Assembly (NCBI GenBank): GCA_014384675.1
Contig: JACNFK010000025.1
Coordinates: 1-46,541 of the forward strand
Source: Candidatus Thiopontia autotrophica
GTDB taxonomy: Bacteria > Pseudomonadota > Gammaproteobacteria > GCF-002020875
Length of the DNA stretch: 46,541 nucleotides
Reading direction: 5' to 3'
The translations under genes and the position numbers were made by a program. Below are positions 36,270 to 46,315 of this stretch, in pieces. The notes beneath the pieces were generated by a model. It saw only the letters and a program-made list of their open reading frames with translations, searched no databases and was not told where the DNA came from. Each line of letters begins with the position of its first letter. Positions within the stretch are counted from its first letter, which is position 1.

Positions 36270-37208
36270 CTACAGTGAATAGCGCTCTTTGAAATAGTTT
36301 CTTGCTTGGTCCGCATCTCTCAGAATCTGCTCCTTCAACAGATCAAAAGAGTCGAACTTCTGCTCATCCCGGATCTTCTCCAGGAAATCTACCGATACAT
36401 GACGACCGTAGATATCGTCTTCAAAATCGAATAGATGAACCTCAAGAATGGTTCTTGTGCCGTTAACTGTGGGGCGAGTCCCAACATTGGCAACCCCCGC
36501 AACTGGCTCGCCCTCAATCCCGAACATCTCTACCGCAAATACCCCATCAACAGGAGATATCTTGCGATGAAGATGAATATTTGCGGTTGGGAAACCGATC
36601 AGGCGCCCACGCTTATGGCCATGCGCCACTCTGCCGCACATTCTGTAGGGGCGACCCAACAGTTTCTCTGCCTCATTCAGATCCCCATCGCAAAGAGCCT
36701 TGCGCACCCGTGTGCTACTGACTCTCTCACCGTCAAGCTGGAAGGTGTGCATATTGACCACCTGGAAGCCATGTTTATGACCGGCCTCCTGCAACATTGT
36801 GAAATTTCCTCTGCGTGCCTTGCCAAAACAGAAGTCATCCCCCACCACCAGATACCGAATTCCAAGCCCCTCCACCAGGATTCTCTTGATAAACTCCTCT
36901 GGCTCCATCTCCGCCAGCTCTCTGGTGAAATGGATGGTAAAGATACGATCTATGGCCAACCGCCGCAAAGCCTTCATCTTCTCACGGAAGCGGGTCAGCC
37001 TTCCCGGACAGTTGGCTGGAGAGAAAAACTCCTGCGGTTGTGGCTCAAATGTTATGACTACTGCTGGCAGACCCATCTCATCCGCCTTATCTGCCAACTC
37101 CCCCAGAACATGGTGGTGACCAAGATGTACGCCATCAAAATTCCCAATGGTAGCAACAGAGCCGTGATGCTCTGGCTTCAGATTATGTATTCCACGTATC
37201 AATTCCAT
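36270..37208 (-). CDS. ribF: bifunctional riboflavin kinase/FAD synthetase
   Basis: RibF phosphorylates riboflavin to FMN and adenylylates it to FAD. The 312-residue protein has the N-terminal nucleotidyltransferase with GNFDGVHLGHHHVL and the SSTRVRKAL motif, then the C-terminal kinase domain with GFPTANIHLH and GVANVGTRPTVNGT. I prefer the ATG at 37208 (MELIRGIHN); a GTG two codons upstream is also possible. It begins nine bases after the murJ stop, in the conserved murJ-ribF order. Confidence 0.96.
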   Translation of the reverse strand: MELIRGIHNLKPEHHGSVATIGNFDGVHLGHHHVLGELADKADEMGLPAVVITFEPQPQEFFSPANCPGRLTRFREKMKALRRLAIDRIFTIHFTRELAEMEPEEFIKRILVEGLGIRYLVVGDDFCFGKARRGNFTMLQEAGHKHGFQVVNMHTFQLDGERVSSTRVRKALCDGDLNEAEKLLGRPYRMCGRVAHGHKRGRLIGFPTANIHLHRKISPVDGVFAVEMFGIEGEPVAGVANVGTRPTVNGTRTILEVHLFDFEDDIYGRHVSVDFLEKIRDEQKFDSFDLLKEQILRDADQARNYFKERYSL

Positions 37209-37217
37209 TGCCACATT

Positions 37218-38774
37218 CTACCGTTTCTGGAACTGGGTTGGTCTGATACCGAGAAGAAAAAGTGTGGAGAAGTAGAGCAGTGCCGCCCCCACAACCTCCC
37301 CCCCCAGCACCCCAATCCTGGTCCACAGTGGTGCATCCTGCCAGAATCCACCATGAGGGGCGACCATGTAGAGAAAGAGAACCATAATCGAGAGCGCTAC
37401 GGTAATCTGCATGATCAATCGTCTCCAACCGCTGAGCGGGTTATAGACTCCACGTTGACGCAGCCCCCGATAGAGTAGCCATCCATTCAGCAGGGAGGAG
37501 ATGGCAGTGGCCAGAGCAAGCCCCGCATGTGGCGCATGGTAACCACCCATTACCATTGCACCAACAAAAATCAGGTTCATCCCCATGTTGGCAACCATCG
37601 CAATCACCCCGAACTTGACCGGAGTTCTGGTGTTCTGCTGAGAGAAGTAGCCGCTAACCAGTACCTTGACCAGAATAAAGCCAACCAGCCCAAGCGCATA
37701 GGCCATCAGACTGACCGAGGCCATCTCCACATCAAACAGGGTGAATTCACCGCGCTGAAATAGCAGAGAGAGCATTGGCTCTGCCAGAATAAAGAGGCCC
37801 GCACTGGCTGGAACCGCAATCAACAAAACCAGCCGGAGTGCCCAGTCCAGTGTCTGGTTGAAAGAGTCATGATCCCTTGCTGCATACTGCCCGGAAAGTT
37901 TTGGCAGAATAACTGTTGAGAGCGCAATCCCGAAGACCCCGAGTGGAAATTCCATCAGGCGATCGGAGTAGTAGAGCCATGACATGCTGCCGGCAGTAAT
38001 CAGGGAGGCTATCACCAGATCCAGCAGCAGATTTATCTGCGCAACCGAGGCCCCAAACAGGGTTGGCAACATCAGCCTGAGGATCTTTCTAACTCCGGAA
38101 TCACCCCAACGAAAGCGAGGGCGAGGCAGCATGCCCAGCTTCAGCAGTGGTGGAATCTGGAACAGTAGCTGAACCACACCACCAATCAGCACCCCCCAGG
38201 CCAGAGCGGTAACCGGCACATCCATAAGCGGAGAGAGCCAGATTGCTGCACCGATCAGTGAGAGATTGAGAAAGACCGGGGTGAATGCAGGGATGGCAAA
38301 ACGTCCGTAGGTATTGAGAATTCCGCCCGCAAAGGCAGTCAGTGAGATCAGCAACAGATAGGGAAAGGTGATTCGCAACATTCCAGAGGCGAGCTCAAAA
38401 CGGTCTGTCTCCTCAACAAATCCTGGCGCAAACAGCATGATAAACAGTGGCGCAGCAACCACACCGATAGCGGTCACCAGCAGCAGAACGCCTCCCAGGG
38501 TCCCAGCCACCGCATCAGTAAGCTGGCGAACCTCATGCTGCTCCCCCGTTGACCGCTTCTCCGAGAGAACCGGAACAAAAGCCTGGGAGAAGGCACCCTC
38601 GGCAAAAAGCCTGCGCAGGAAATTGGGGATCTTGAATGCGACCACAAAGGCATCCATCATCCCACCAGCACCAAAGTAGCGGGCAAAGACAATATCGCGC
38701 ACCAACCCCAAAATACGGGAAATCGTGGTCATCAGCCCCACAACCATGGTGGATTTCAGTAGTTTATGGCTCAA
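37218..38774 (-). CDS. murJ: lipid II flippase MurJ
   Basis: MurJ moves lipid II across the inner membrane for peptidoglycan synthesis. The 518-residue protein is almost wholly hydrophobic with about 14 segments of the MVF/MOP fold. Family stretches include TMISRILGLVRDIVFARYFGAG (shortened here to SRILGLVRD and ARYFG), FRRLFAEGAFSQAFVPVL and SWLYYSDRLMEFPLGVFGIA. It is divergent from rpsT and leads the murJ-ribF-ileS-lspA group. Confidence 0.97.
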   Translation of the reverse strand: MSHKLLKSTMVVGLMTTISRILGLVRDIVFARYFGAGGMMDAFVVAFKIPNFLRRLFAEGAFSQAFVPVLSEKRSTGEQHEVRQLTDAVAGTLGGVLLLVTAIGVVAAPLFIMLFAPGFVEETDRFELASGMLRITFPYLLLISLTAFAGGILNTYGRFAIPAFTPVFLNLSLIGAAIWLSPLMDVPVTALAWGVLIGGVVQLLFQIPPLLKLGMLPRPRFRWGDSGVRKILRLMLPTLFGASVAQINLLLDLVIASLITAGSMSWLYYSDRLMEFPLGVFGIALSTVILPKLSGQYAARDHDSFNQTLDWALRLVLLIAVPASAGLFILAEPMLSLLFQRGEFTLFDVEMASVSLMAYALGLVGFILVKVLVSGYFSQQNTRTPVKFGVIAMVANMGMNLIFVGAMVMGGYHAPHAGLALATAISSLLNGWLLYRGLRQRGVYNPLSGWRRLIMQITVALSIMVLFLYMVAPHGGFWQDAPLWTRIGVLGGEVVGAALLYFSTLFLLGIRPTQFQKR

Positions 38775-38920
38775 AATGCGATTTTCTTTGAAAAAATTGA
38801 ATCATACCAGTGATAACAATTGACAGTTCAAGAGAAAACGAAGAAAATACGCGGCTCATTTTTTGAATTGCTGTAGAAAAGCAGCAAATTACACAGTTAT
38901 ATATTCTCAGGAGAGATACC

Positions 38921-39181
38921 TTGGCAAATTCCCCTCAAGCTCGCAAACGTGCTCGTCAGGCTGACAAAAAGCGTAACCACAATCAGGGACGCCGTTCCAT
39001 GATGCGCACCTCACTTAAAAGGGCAATAGCTGCCATTGAGTCTGGCAATCGTGAAGAGGCTGAGACACTTTACAAGAGCGCATCTTCTGCACTTGATATT
39101 GCTGCGAAGAATGGCCTGATTCATCGCAACAAGGCTGCCCGTCACAAGAGTCGTCTGAATGCACATATTCGTGCCATGTAA
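38921..39181 (+). CDS. rpsT: 30S ribosomal protein S20, TTG start
   Basis: S20 is a primary 16S-binding protein. The 86-residue product starts ANSPQARKRARQADKKRNHN after the initiator and is rich in Lys and Arg as expected. The start is TTG at 38921, with AGGAG eight bases upstream. E. coli rpsT also starts with UUG and is autoregulated at translation, so the rare start may be a conserved control. A strong terminator follows immediately. Confidence 0.97.
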   Translation: MANSPQARKRARQADKKRNHNQGRRSMMRTSLKRAIAAIESGNREEAETLYKSASSALDIAAKNGLIHRNKAARHKSRLNAHIRAM

Positions 39182-39188
39182 TGGAGAC

Positions 39189-39249
39189 GATTCATCCGAA
39201 TCATAAAAAACCGGCATCTTAGCCGGTTTTTTTATGATTCGGGTGAATC
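39189..39249 (+). terminator. rpsT terminator within a 27-bp palindrome
   Basis: The inner stem AACCGGC-ATCTTA-GCCGGTT is followed by a T-run, a standard intrinsic terminator. Pairing continues outward on both sides through CATAAAAA and GATTC...GAATC to give arms of about 27 bp (39189-39215 with 39222-39249) with one extra T and one wobble. The right end overlaps the left arm of the next palindrome. Confidence 0.9.
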
Positions 39250-39372
39250 CTTGAAAAAGTAATCGCAACCTCACACGAGCAGCCGTCTGTGGCCTGGACG
39301 GCCACAGTCGAGCGACACAGGGATGTGCTTGAGCGTGCTGCATGGGTGAGGTTGCGATTACTTTTGCAAGGA
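39248..39372. repeat. conserved-core, variable-arm palindrome, copy C
   Basis: Arms 39248-39274 and 39346-39372 pair over 27 bases with one mismatch, the longest of the family. Inside, GCAGC pairs with GCTGC, and CTGTGGCC pairs perfectly with GGCCACAG around TGGAC. The core strand GAGCGACACAGGGATGTG then CTTGAGCG is shared with copies A and B. The right arm stops one base before the proB stop codon; the left abuts the rpsT terminator. Confidence 0.88.
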
Positions 39373-39373
39373 G

Positions 39374-40501
39374 TCATACCAACACCATATTGTCCCGGTG
39401 GACAATCTCCTCCTCATCTACGTAACCCAGCATAGCCTCAATCTTATCACTCGACTGGCCCATAATTTTACGAATGTCCTCTGCCGAGTAGTTCACCAGA
39501 CCGCGGGCAATCCCATCTCCTGAACTGCTCTTGATCGAAACCAGATCGCCACGCTGAAACTCTCCCTCAACCTCAGTTACACCTACAGCCAGCAGACTTC
39601 TTCCCGAGTCTCGCAATACACGGACCGCCCCATCATCCAGAATTAATGATCCACATCTCTGCAAATGGCCCATTAACCAACGTTTACGGGCATCCAGCTG
39701 CCTGGCTCCAGCAAGAAACATGGTACCAATCTGCTCATTGTTGAACAGCCTTACCAAAACCTGGTCCTCACGACCAGGAGCAACTACTGTTGTAGTGCCG
39801 GAGCGTGCGGCAAGACGTGCTGCCCCAACCTTGGTCGCCATCCCTCCCCGGCCCAGACTACCGGCTGAATCTCCTGCCATCTCATCCAGAACAGAGTCAT
39901 CCGCAGCAACCACATCCAGCAGTTTTGCCTCTGGATTAAGCCGTGGATCACTATCGTACATGCCCTGTTGATCCGTCAAAATCACCAGTAAATCAGCCTC
40001 AATCAGGTTGGCAACCAGTGCAGCAAGAGTATCGTTATCCCCCAACCTGATCTCGTCAATTGCCACCGTATCGTTCTCATTAACAATTGGAACCACCCCC
40101 ATCTCAAGCAGGGTACGGATTGAACTTCTGGCATTCAGGTAGCGGCTACGGTTGGAGAGATCATCATGAGTCAGAAGAATCTGTGCAGTATGAATTTCGT
40201 GTTTTGAAAAACATGACTCATACGCCTGCACTAACCCCATCTGTCCAACAGCTGCTGCAGCCTGCTGTTCATGTATGGCATGAGGACGTTGTGACATTCC
40301 CAGCCTCTTCATCCCCTCGGCAACAGCACCGGATGAGACCAGCACAACCTGCACTCCAGACTGCCTCAGTACAACAATCTGCTCAACCCACCGCCTGATT
40401 GCTGCACTATCCAGCCCCTGACCATTATTGGTCAGAATTGCGCTCCCCAGTTTTACAACACAGAGCTTTACCCTGGACAGCCTCTCTCTGCTCTCATCCA
40501 T
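39374..40501 (-). CDS. proB: glutamate 5-kinase
   Basis: ProB phosphorylates glutamate in the first step of proline synthesis. The 375-residue protein (E. coli 367) has the amino-acid-kinase domain with [28 protein letters not shown] and [10 protein letters not shown]-like [14 protein letters not shown], then a C-terminal PUA domain (about 285-360) with [20 protein letters not shown]. It follows obgE by eight bases. proA is not in the window. Confidence 0.96.
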   Translation of the reverse strand: MDESRERLSRVKLCVVKLGSAILTNNGQGLDSAAIRRWVEQIVVLRQSGVQVVLVSSGAVAEGMKRLGMSQRPHAIHEQQAAAAVGQMGLVQAYESCFSKHEIHTAQILLTHDDLSNRSRYLNARSSIRTLLEMGVVPIVNENDTVAIDEIRLGDNDTLAALVANLIEADLLVILTDQQGMYDSDPRLNPEAKLLDVVAADDSVLDEMAGDSAGSLGRGGMATKVGAARLAARSGTTTVVAPGREDQVLVRLFNNEQIGTMFLAGARQLDARKRWLMGHLQRCGSLILDDGAVRVLRDSGRSLLAVGVTEVEGEFQRGDLVSIKSSSGDGIARGLVNYSAEDIRKIMGQSSDKIEAMLGYVDEEEIVHRDNMVLV

Positions 40502-40509
40502 TATCTAAA

Positions 40510-41535
<1,026 letters not shown>

Positions 41536-41553
41536 TCAGCTCTCTCTTCAAAC

Positions 41554-41578
41554 AAAAAAGGCCCCGTACTACGGAGCC
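41554..41578 (-). terminator. intrinsic terminator between rpmA and obgE
   Basis: On the minus strand GGCTCCG-TAGTA-CGGGGCC forms a 7-bp stem with one T-G pair, followed by six T. It would end much of the rplU-rpmA transcript before obgE, keeping ribosomal protein output above that of the GTPase. Confidence 0.82.
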
Positions 41579-41605
41579 TTTTCTACCACCAACAGATTTA
41601 AGCTG

Positions 41606-41863
41606 TTATGCGGGATATACGCTCACAAACTTGCGGCTTCTCGGACCCTTGACCTCAAAGGTAACCACACCATCCGCCTTAGCAAACAGGGTGTCATCTT
41701 TACCACGTCCAACATTTACTCCAGGATGAAAATGGGTACCACGCTGGCGAACCAGAATGTTTCCAGAGATCACATCCTCACCACCAAAACGCTTCACACC
41801 TAACCGCTTGGACTCCGAATCGCGGCCGTTTCTGGTACTACCGCCTGCCTTTTTATGTGCCAT
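41606..41863 (-). CDS. rpmA: 50S ribosomal protein L27
   Basis: L27 reaches the peptidyl-transferase centre with its N-terminal tail. The 85-residue protein starts [20 protein letters not shown], the usual form without a Firmicutes-type cleaved leader, and has the family length. It lies 34 bases after rplU in the conserved rplU-rpmA pair and ends before an intrinsic terminator. Confidence 0.98.
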   Translation of the reverse strand: MAHKKAGGSTRNGRDSESKRLGVKRFGGEDVISGNILVRQRGTHFHPGVNVGRGKDDTLFAKADGVVTFEVKGPRSRKFVSVYPA

Positions 41864-41897
41864 ATTACTTCCTTAGCCTCTAAATTAATGCGCCAAC

Positions 41898-42209
41898 TTA
41901 TGCGCTTATGCTATCAATCTTGATCTCGGTATAGGACTGACGATGTCCCATCTGCTTACGGTGATGTTTACGACGACGGAACTTGATGATCTTGACCTTC
42001 TTGCCACGACCATTAGATAGAACCGTTGCAGTAACCTTGCCACCATCAACCAGAGGTGCGCCAACCTTGATATCGTCACCATCAGCAACCATCAAGACCT
42101 GATCAAACTCAACACTACCACCCTCTTCAGTGCCCAGCTTCTCTACCTTAAGGGTCTCACCCTCACTTACACGATACTGCTTTCCGCCAGTTTTGATTAC
42201 TGCGTACAT
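41898..42209 (-). CDS. rplU: 50S ribosomal protein L21
   Basis: L21 binds 23S rRNA and contacts L20. The 103-residue protein begins [20 protein letters not shown] and ends with the basic [16 protein letters not shown] region, matching the E. coli length of 103. I start at the ATG at 42209, which has GGAG upstream; the frame extends further but that part is not L21-like. A clear promoter lies at 42290-42318. Confidence 0.98.
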   Translation of the reverse strand: MYAVIKTGGKQYRVSEGETLKVEKLGTEEGGSVEFDQVLMVADGDDIKVGAPLVDGGKVTATVLSNGRGKKVKIIKFRRRKHHRKQMGHRQSYTEIKIDSISA

Positions 42210-42289
42210 CCTGAAACTCCACATGTTTGGTACAAGACGGCTGACCCCGATACAACAGCAGAAGTCCACCTATCCATAAAAGAGGCGCG

Positions 42290-42318
42290 ATTTTACACTT
42301 ATGTCTGAAAATGGTCAA
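42290..42318 (-). promoter_or_regulatory. sigma70 promoter of rplU-rpmA
   Basis: On the minus strand TTGACC (42313-42318) and TAAAAT (42290-42295) are separated by exactly 17 bases, and CGCGCC follows the -10 as a GC-rich discriminator. It leaves a leader of about 75 bases before L21. Confidence 0.75.
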
Positions 42319-42349
42319 ACGCATTTCTACAGAAACATCTGCTAAAAAC

Positions 42350-42378
42350 TTGACCCATCAAACCCTAGACCATACGAT
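42350..42378 (+). promoter_or_regulatory. sigma70-like promoter of ispB
   Basis: TTGACC (42350-42355) and TACGAT (42373-42378) are separated by 17 bases, about 50 bases before the GTG start. It is back to back with the rplU promoter. Confidence 0.6.
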
Positions 42379-42431
42379 TTGCAGGTTTTTCCATATAACA
42401 AACTATTACAACCAATACTTGACCAGAAGCT

Positions 42432-43412
42432 GTGGCTAAACTTTCTACCTTTAAAGAGATTCAGGAGCTCATCCAGGATGACCTCAAGGCTGTTGATACC
42501 CTGATTATTCAACGCCTTAAATCCGATGTAGTGCTTATCAACCAGTTGGGGCACTATATTGTTGGTGGTGGTGGAAAACGGGTACGCCCCATGGTTATGC
42601 TGCTTGCGGCACGTGCATGCGGCTCAACAAGCAGTGATGCTGTCCAGCTAGCTGCGGTTATTGAATTCATCCACACTGCAACCCTGCTCCATGATGATGT
42701 GGTTGATACCTCTGAACTACGACGTGGAAAAGAGACAGCCAATGCAGTTTTTGGTAACCAGGCCGCTGTTTTGACAGGTGATTTCCTCTACTCTCGTGCC
42801 TTCCAGATGATGGTCGAGGTACAGCAGATGCGGGTGATGGATATACTCGCAGATACCACCAATGTAATAGCAGAGGGCGAGGTACTGCAGCTACTTAACT
42901 GTAACGATCCAGACACCACAGAAGAGCGTTACTACGAGGTGATATATCGCAAGACAGCCAAACTGTTTGAGGCTGGCGGTCAGTTGGGGGCTGTGGTTGC
43001 AAACCAGAGCCCAGATATTGAGAGTGCCTTGATGGAGTACGGAAGACATCTTGGCAACACCTTCCAGCTGGTTGATGACGCACTTGATTACAGCTCATCA
43101 GCAGAGGATATGGGGAAAAATGCGGGGGATGATCTTGCTGAAGGGAAACCAACCCTCCCACTAATCCACGCCATGGAGAGTGGAACAGCAGCGGAGAGAG
43201 AGTTGATTCGTGGTGCGATTGAAAATGGTGGAGAGAGACAATTTGATACCATCATGGAGACAATCCATAATACCAATGCAATTGAATATACTCTCGATGC
43301 GGCAACAGCTGCTGTCAACAAGGCAACAGCTGCTGCGATGAAACTACCTGAATCTCCATACCGTGATGCACTAATCTCGCTTGCTGAGTTCACTCTTAAA
43401 CGTTCATATTAG
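42432..43412 (+). CDS. ispB: polyprenyl (octaprenyl) diphosphate synthase
   Basis: IspB makes the long isoprenoid side chain of ubiquinone by adding isopentenyl diphosphate to farnesyl diphosphate. The 326-residue protein has the first aspartate-rich motif DDVVD (88-92) followed by RRG, the second DDALD (215-219), and GGGGKRVRP near 45-53. Chain length (C40 by analogy) is not certain. The start is GTG at 42432 with only a weak ribosome site. It is divergent from rplU, the usual arrangement. Confidence 0.94.
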   Translation: MAKLSTFKEIQELIQDDLKAVDTLIIQRLKSDVVLINQLGHYIVGGGGKRVRPMVMLLAARACGSTSSDAVQLAAVIEFIHTATLLHDDVVDTSELRRGKETANAVFGNQAAVLTGDFLYSRAFQMMVEVQQMRVMDILADTTNVIAEGEVLQLLNCNDPDTTEERYYEVIYRKTAKLFEAGGQLGAVVANQSPDIESALMEYGRHLGNTFQLVDDALDYSSSAEDMGKNAGDDLAEGKPTLPLIHAMESGTAAERELIRGAIENGGERQFDTIMETIHNTNAIEYTLDAATAAVNKATAAAMKLPESPYRDALISLAEFTLKRSY

Positions 43413-43482
43413 AAAACAGACACCCCTTTCACTGACTATCTGTACGGGTTACTATGAAGCCACCAACTAGGAGGATAGAGTC

Positions 43483-43899
43483 ATGTCAGAGAGAAGTGAG
43501 CAGTCCGGGTTTACCCTGATCGAACTAATTATAGCTATCGCAATCATTGCCATTCTGGCAGCAATTGCCATCCCGTCATATACTCAATACACAACCAAGG
43601 CTCGCTACTCTGAGGTGGTGCTCGCCGCGCAACCAGTCAAAATGGGAGTTGAACAGTGTTATCAGGTACGTGGCGCCCTGGCTGACTGTGATGCTGGCAG
43701 TTATGGGGTACCGGCCAATGTATCTGGTATCTCAGGTGCCGTGAATACAATCGGCACAATCAACGGGGTGATAACTGTTACCCCCGATGCTGCCAACGGC
43801 ATTTTGGCAACAGACACCTATGTTCTTACCCCCACCGCTGCCTCTCCAATGACCTGGGTTGCGAGCGGTGGTGGTGTGACTAACGGCTATACGCAGTAA
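43483..43899 (+). CDS. type IV pilin, PilA-like
   Basis: The 138-residue prepilin has a short positively and negatively charged leader (SERSEQSG), the prepilin peptidase site G9/F10 with Glu14 in FTLIELIIAIAIIAILAAIAIP, and a variable globular domain. Two cysteines (59 and 69) are close together, unlike the long C-terminal disulfide loop of classical PilA. GGAGG precedes the ATG. No pilus assembly genes are adjacent. It may be a major or minor pilin. Its stop codon forms the start of a palindrome. Confidence 0.9.
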   Translation: MSERSEQSGFTLIELIIAIAIIAILAAIAIPSYTQYTTKARYSEVVLAAQPVKMGVEQCYQVRGALADCDAGSYGVPANVSGISGAVNTIGTINGVITVTPDAANGILATDTYVLTPTAASPMTWVASGGGVTNGYTQ

Positions 43900-43962
43900 C
43901 TACTCGCCCCACAATAGATACTTTTGAGGAGAGAAAGACCTCTATTGTGGGGAGAGTAGTTA
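43897..43962. terminator. palindrome beginning at the pilin stop codon
   Basis: Arms 43897-43917 and 43942-43962 pair over 21 bases with one mismatch around a 24-base loop. The left arm starts with the TAA stop of the pilin gene. It lies between convergent pilin and peroxiredoxin genes. There is no T-tract, so it is a putative 3'-end structure by position only. Confidence 0.65.
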
Positions 43963-43981
43963 TGATAACGGCTGACCGATC

Positions 43982-44587
43982 CTAGAGGTCACCCTCATGT
44001 GCTGCCAGATAGGAGGCGACACCATCTGGAGTTGGCTTCATACCCTCCTCTCCATCCTGCCAGCCTGCAGGACAGACCTCACCATGCTCTTCGGTAAACT
44101 GTAGTGCATCTACCATACGCAACATCTCATCAATATTTCTACCGAGAGAGAGGTTGTTTACAACCTGATGCTGAACCACGTTTTCCTTGTCGATAAGGAA
44201 TGAGGCACGCAGAGCAGGGGCACCACCAGGTACCTGCACACCGTAGGCCTTGGTGATATCCTGTTTCATATCCCCAACCATGGTGTAACCAACTGCACCG
44301 ATGCCACCATCATTGACTGGGGTATTTCTCCAGGCGTTGTGGGTCCAGTGAGAATCGATAGAGACGCCAATTACCTCAACATTGCGCTTGGCAAATTCGG
44401 CCAGACGGTGGTCAAACGCCAACAACTCTGACGGACATACAAAAGTAAAATCAAGGGGATAGAAGAAAACAACGGCATATTTACCCGCCTTTGCCTCATG
44501 TAGATTGAAATCTGCCTTAACCTCACCACTACCTAATATGGATGGGGCTGTAAAATCTGGTGCTTCACGTCCGACTAGTACGCTCAT
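43982..44587 (-). CDS. 2-Cys peroxiredoxin (AhpC/Prx1 type)
   Basis: This enzyme reduces hydrogen peroxide and organic hydroperoxides. The 201-residue protein has the peroxidatic Cys51 in PLDFTFVCPSE and the resolving Cys172 in GEVCPAGW, so it is a typical 2-Cys dimer with the extended C terminus of the Prx1/AhpC group. No ahpF lies next to it, so the electron donor is probably thioredoxin or another system. GGAG precedes the ATG, and a good promoter lies upstream. Confidence 0.93.
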   Translation of the reverse strand: MSVLVGREAPDFTAPSILGSGEVKADFNLHEAKAGKYAVVFFYPLDFTFVCPSELLAFDHRLAEFAKRNVEVIGVSIDSHWTHNAWRNTPVNDGGIGAVGYTMVGDMKQDITKAYGVQVPGGAPALRASFLIDKENVVQHQVVNNLSLGRNIDEMLRMVDALQFTEEHGEVCPAGWQDGEEGMKPTPDGVASYLAAHEGDL

Positions 44588-44654
44588 ATGGAACTCCTTG
44601 TAGTTTTATACCTATAGCGTTAAAAAAGATAAAAATCATATTTCTGGTGGGTGA

Positions 44655-44682
44655 ATCATAACTCAAATAACCCGCCTGTCAA
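44655..44682 (-). promoter_or_regulatory. sigma70 promoter of the peroxiredoxin gene
   Basis: On the minus strand a perfect TTGACA (44677-44682) and TATGAT (44655-44660) are 16 bases apart, about 67 bases before the start codon. No OxyR site can be assigned with confidence. Confidence 0.75.
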
Positions 44683-44697
44683 GACCTAGTAAAAGGG

Positions 44698-45576
44698 TCA
44701 AGTATTAAATCTATTTAGAGGGAGAGAAAATTCCTCGGTACCCCATGCATGCCCATAGACCACCTCCCAGGTTGCAGAGATCCTCTCTCTTCCGCCCTGC
44801 ATCTCTCTATATATTTGATCCAGCTGACTTATTTTCGCTCTACCGGTAAGACCACGTGGCCTCCCCTCATTTACATTGGTTGCACCCAACCCCTTGAGGT
44901 CACCCATAAGTGTCATTACATCTGGATAGGTGAGCTCAAAACGGTCGACGCTGGTGACCGGCTCAACAAACCCGGTGTTTAACAACAGGTCACCAATATC
45001 ATGAAGATCCACAAAATGGTTTACGTGAACCATGTCATCCACCCCTGTCCAACTCTGACGCAACTCAGTCAGTGTATCCGTACCAAGGGTAGAGAACATC
45101 AACAGCCCTCCCGGGCGCAACACCCTGCGAAACTCCTTAAATAGTGCAGGCAGATCCTGGCACCACTGCAGGGTAAAATTGGAGAATATAAGATCCATGC
45201 TACGGTCAACCAGGGGGAGCTGGATAGTATCCGCACAGAGAAACTGCTGCCTTGATCCGCCTGCAAAACGACTCAACAGACTCTTGCTCTGTCGCGACTG
45301 CCTGCGAGCCTCAAGCAACATGTTATGGGCAATATCAAGGGCAACAACAGTGCTCTTGCCAAACCTTTTCTCCAGAGCCCTGGCGCAATATCCGGTACCT
45401 GTACCGATATCAAGAATGGCCTGAGGAGTGATGTTTGTATACTCAAACTGTTCCAGCATCCGCTCGGCAACCTCTCGCTGCAACAGAGCCACCTCATCAT
45501 AACTTGAGGATGCCCTTTCGAAGTTTGCACGGACCAGGCTCCTCTTCAGGTTATGGTTCTGGGCATGAATACCCAT
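44698..45576 (-). CDS. bioC: malonyl-ACP O-methyltransferase BioC
   Basis: BioC methylates malonyl-ACP so that fatty-acid enzymes can build the pimeloyl chain of biotin. The 292-residue protein has SAM motif LDIGTGTGYCARAL (55-68), an acidic VVALDIAHNML, and IFSNFTLQWCQDL, typical of BioC. I start at the ATG at 45576, four bases after the bioH stop; an upstream frame into bioH is not BioC-like. bioD is not next to it. Confidence 0.93.
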   Translation of the reverse strand: MGIHAQNHNLKRSLVRANFERASSSYDEVALLQREVAERMLEQFEYTNITPQAILDIGTGTGYCARALEKRFGKSTVVALDIAHNMLLEARRQSRQSKSLLSRFAGGSRQQFLCADTIQLPLVDRSMDLIFSNFTLQWCQDLPALFKEFRRVLRPGGLLMFSTLGTDTLTELRQSWTGVDDMVHVNHFVDLHDIGDLLLNTGFVEPVTSVDRFELTYPDVMTLMGDLKGLGATNVNEGRPRGLTGRAKISQLDQIYREMQGGRERISATWEVVYGHAWGTEEFSLPLNRFNT

Positions 45577-45580
45577 TTGC

Positions 45581-46315
45581 TCATCTGCCAAAACGTATAA
45601 CCTCTTCCATAAACTGCTCTCTGTGGCTAAGAAATGGGGCATGTGCAGCCCCCTCTATCACCGTAAAAGTACCTGATTCCATCTGCCCTGCAGCAATCTC
45701 ACCTGCCGAATATGGAACCAGTTGATCCCGCTCTCCCATTATCCAGTGTGCCGGTTGTTTTATAGAGCCAAGATATGGGCGCAAGTCAGTCTCATTGAGA
45801 ACCTGCAGACCCGCCTCCAGAGTTCCGTTCAGAGGTGGCTCGGAGAGTGACAGCTTGAGCTTTTTTATTAACTCTCTGCTCTCACCAGACATCTTGGCCC
45901 CCAACATCTGCAGGGTGAGAAAACGGCCAATGGTGGTCTCCCTTGAGCGGATAAGGGCCTTGCCAAAATCATCAAGCACCTTCTGCTTGATGGCCTCTCT
46001 CCACCCCCCTCCCTGCACAAAACGTGGAGTTGACCCAACCAGAATAAGCTTTGATACCTTATCCGGCCAATTCAGCGCCGCCTGCAGCGCCACCTGTCCA
46101 CCAAGTGACCACCCCAGCCATACTGCACTCTCCGGCACCTGTTCTGCCACATCCTCTGCCATCTCGCCAAGAGTCATACCCCCAACCTTGGGACGTGAGC
46201 GATACCCAGGCAGATCTATCACGGTAACGGCAAAATTGTTTTGCAGTTCTGGAAGCAGAGAGTCCCATACCGACCCATTAAACCCCCAGCCATGGAGAAG
46301 AATTAATGGCTGCAT
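45581..46315 (-). CDS. bioH: pimeloyl-ACP methyl ester carboxylesterase BioH
   Basis: BioH removes the methyl ester added by BioC, releasing pimeloyl-ACP. The 244-residue alpha/beta hydrolase has the nucleophile Ser70 in GWSLGG, Asp197 in MGERDQLVP and His225 in GAAHAPF, plus the oxyanion segment LLHGWGFNG. It overlaps the end of bioF by 13 bases. Order bioF-bioH-bioC is common in gammaproteobacteria outside the enterics. Confidence 0.95.
   Translation of the reverse strand: MQPLILLHGWGFNGSVWDSLLPELQNNFAVTVIDLPGYRSRPKVGGMTLGEMAEDVAEQVPESAVWLGWSLGGQVALQAALNWPDKVSKLILVGSTPRFVQGGGWREAIKQKVLDDFGKALIRSRETTIGRFLTLQMLGAKMSGESRELIKKLKLSLSEPPLNGTLEAGLQVLNETDLRPYLGSIKQPAHWIMGERDQLVPYSAGEIAAGQMESGTFTVIEGAAHAPFLSHREQFMEEVIRFGR

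Noticed and set aside
36435-37478. 347-codon open frame on the plus strand across ribF and murJ
   Set aside because: It spans two well-identified genes on the other strand and has no start signal or domain.
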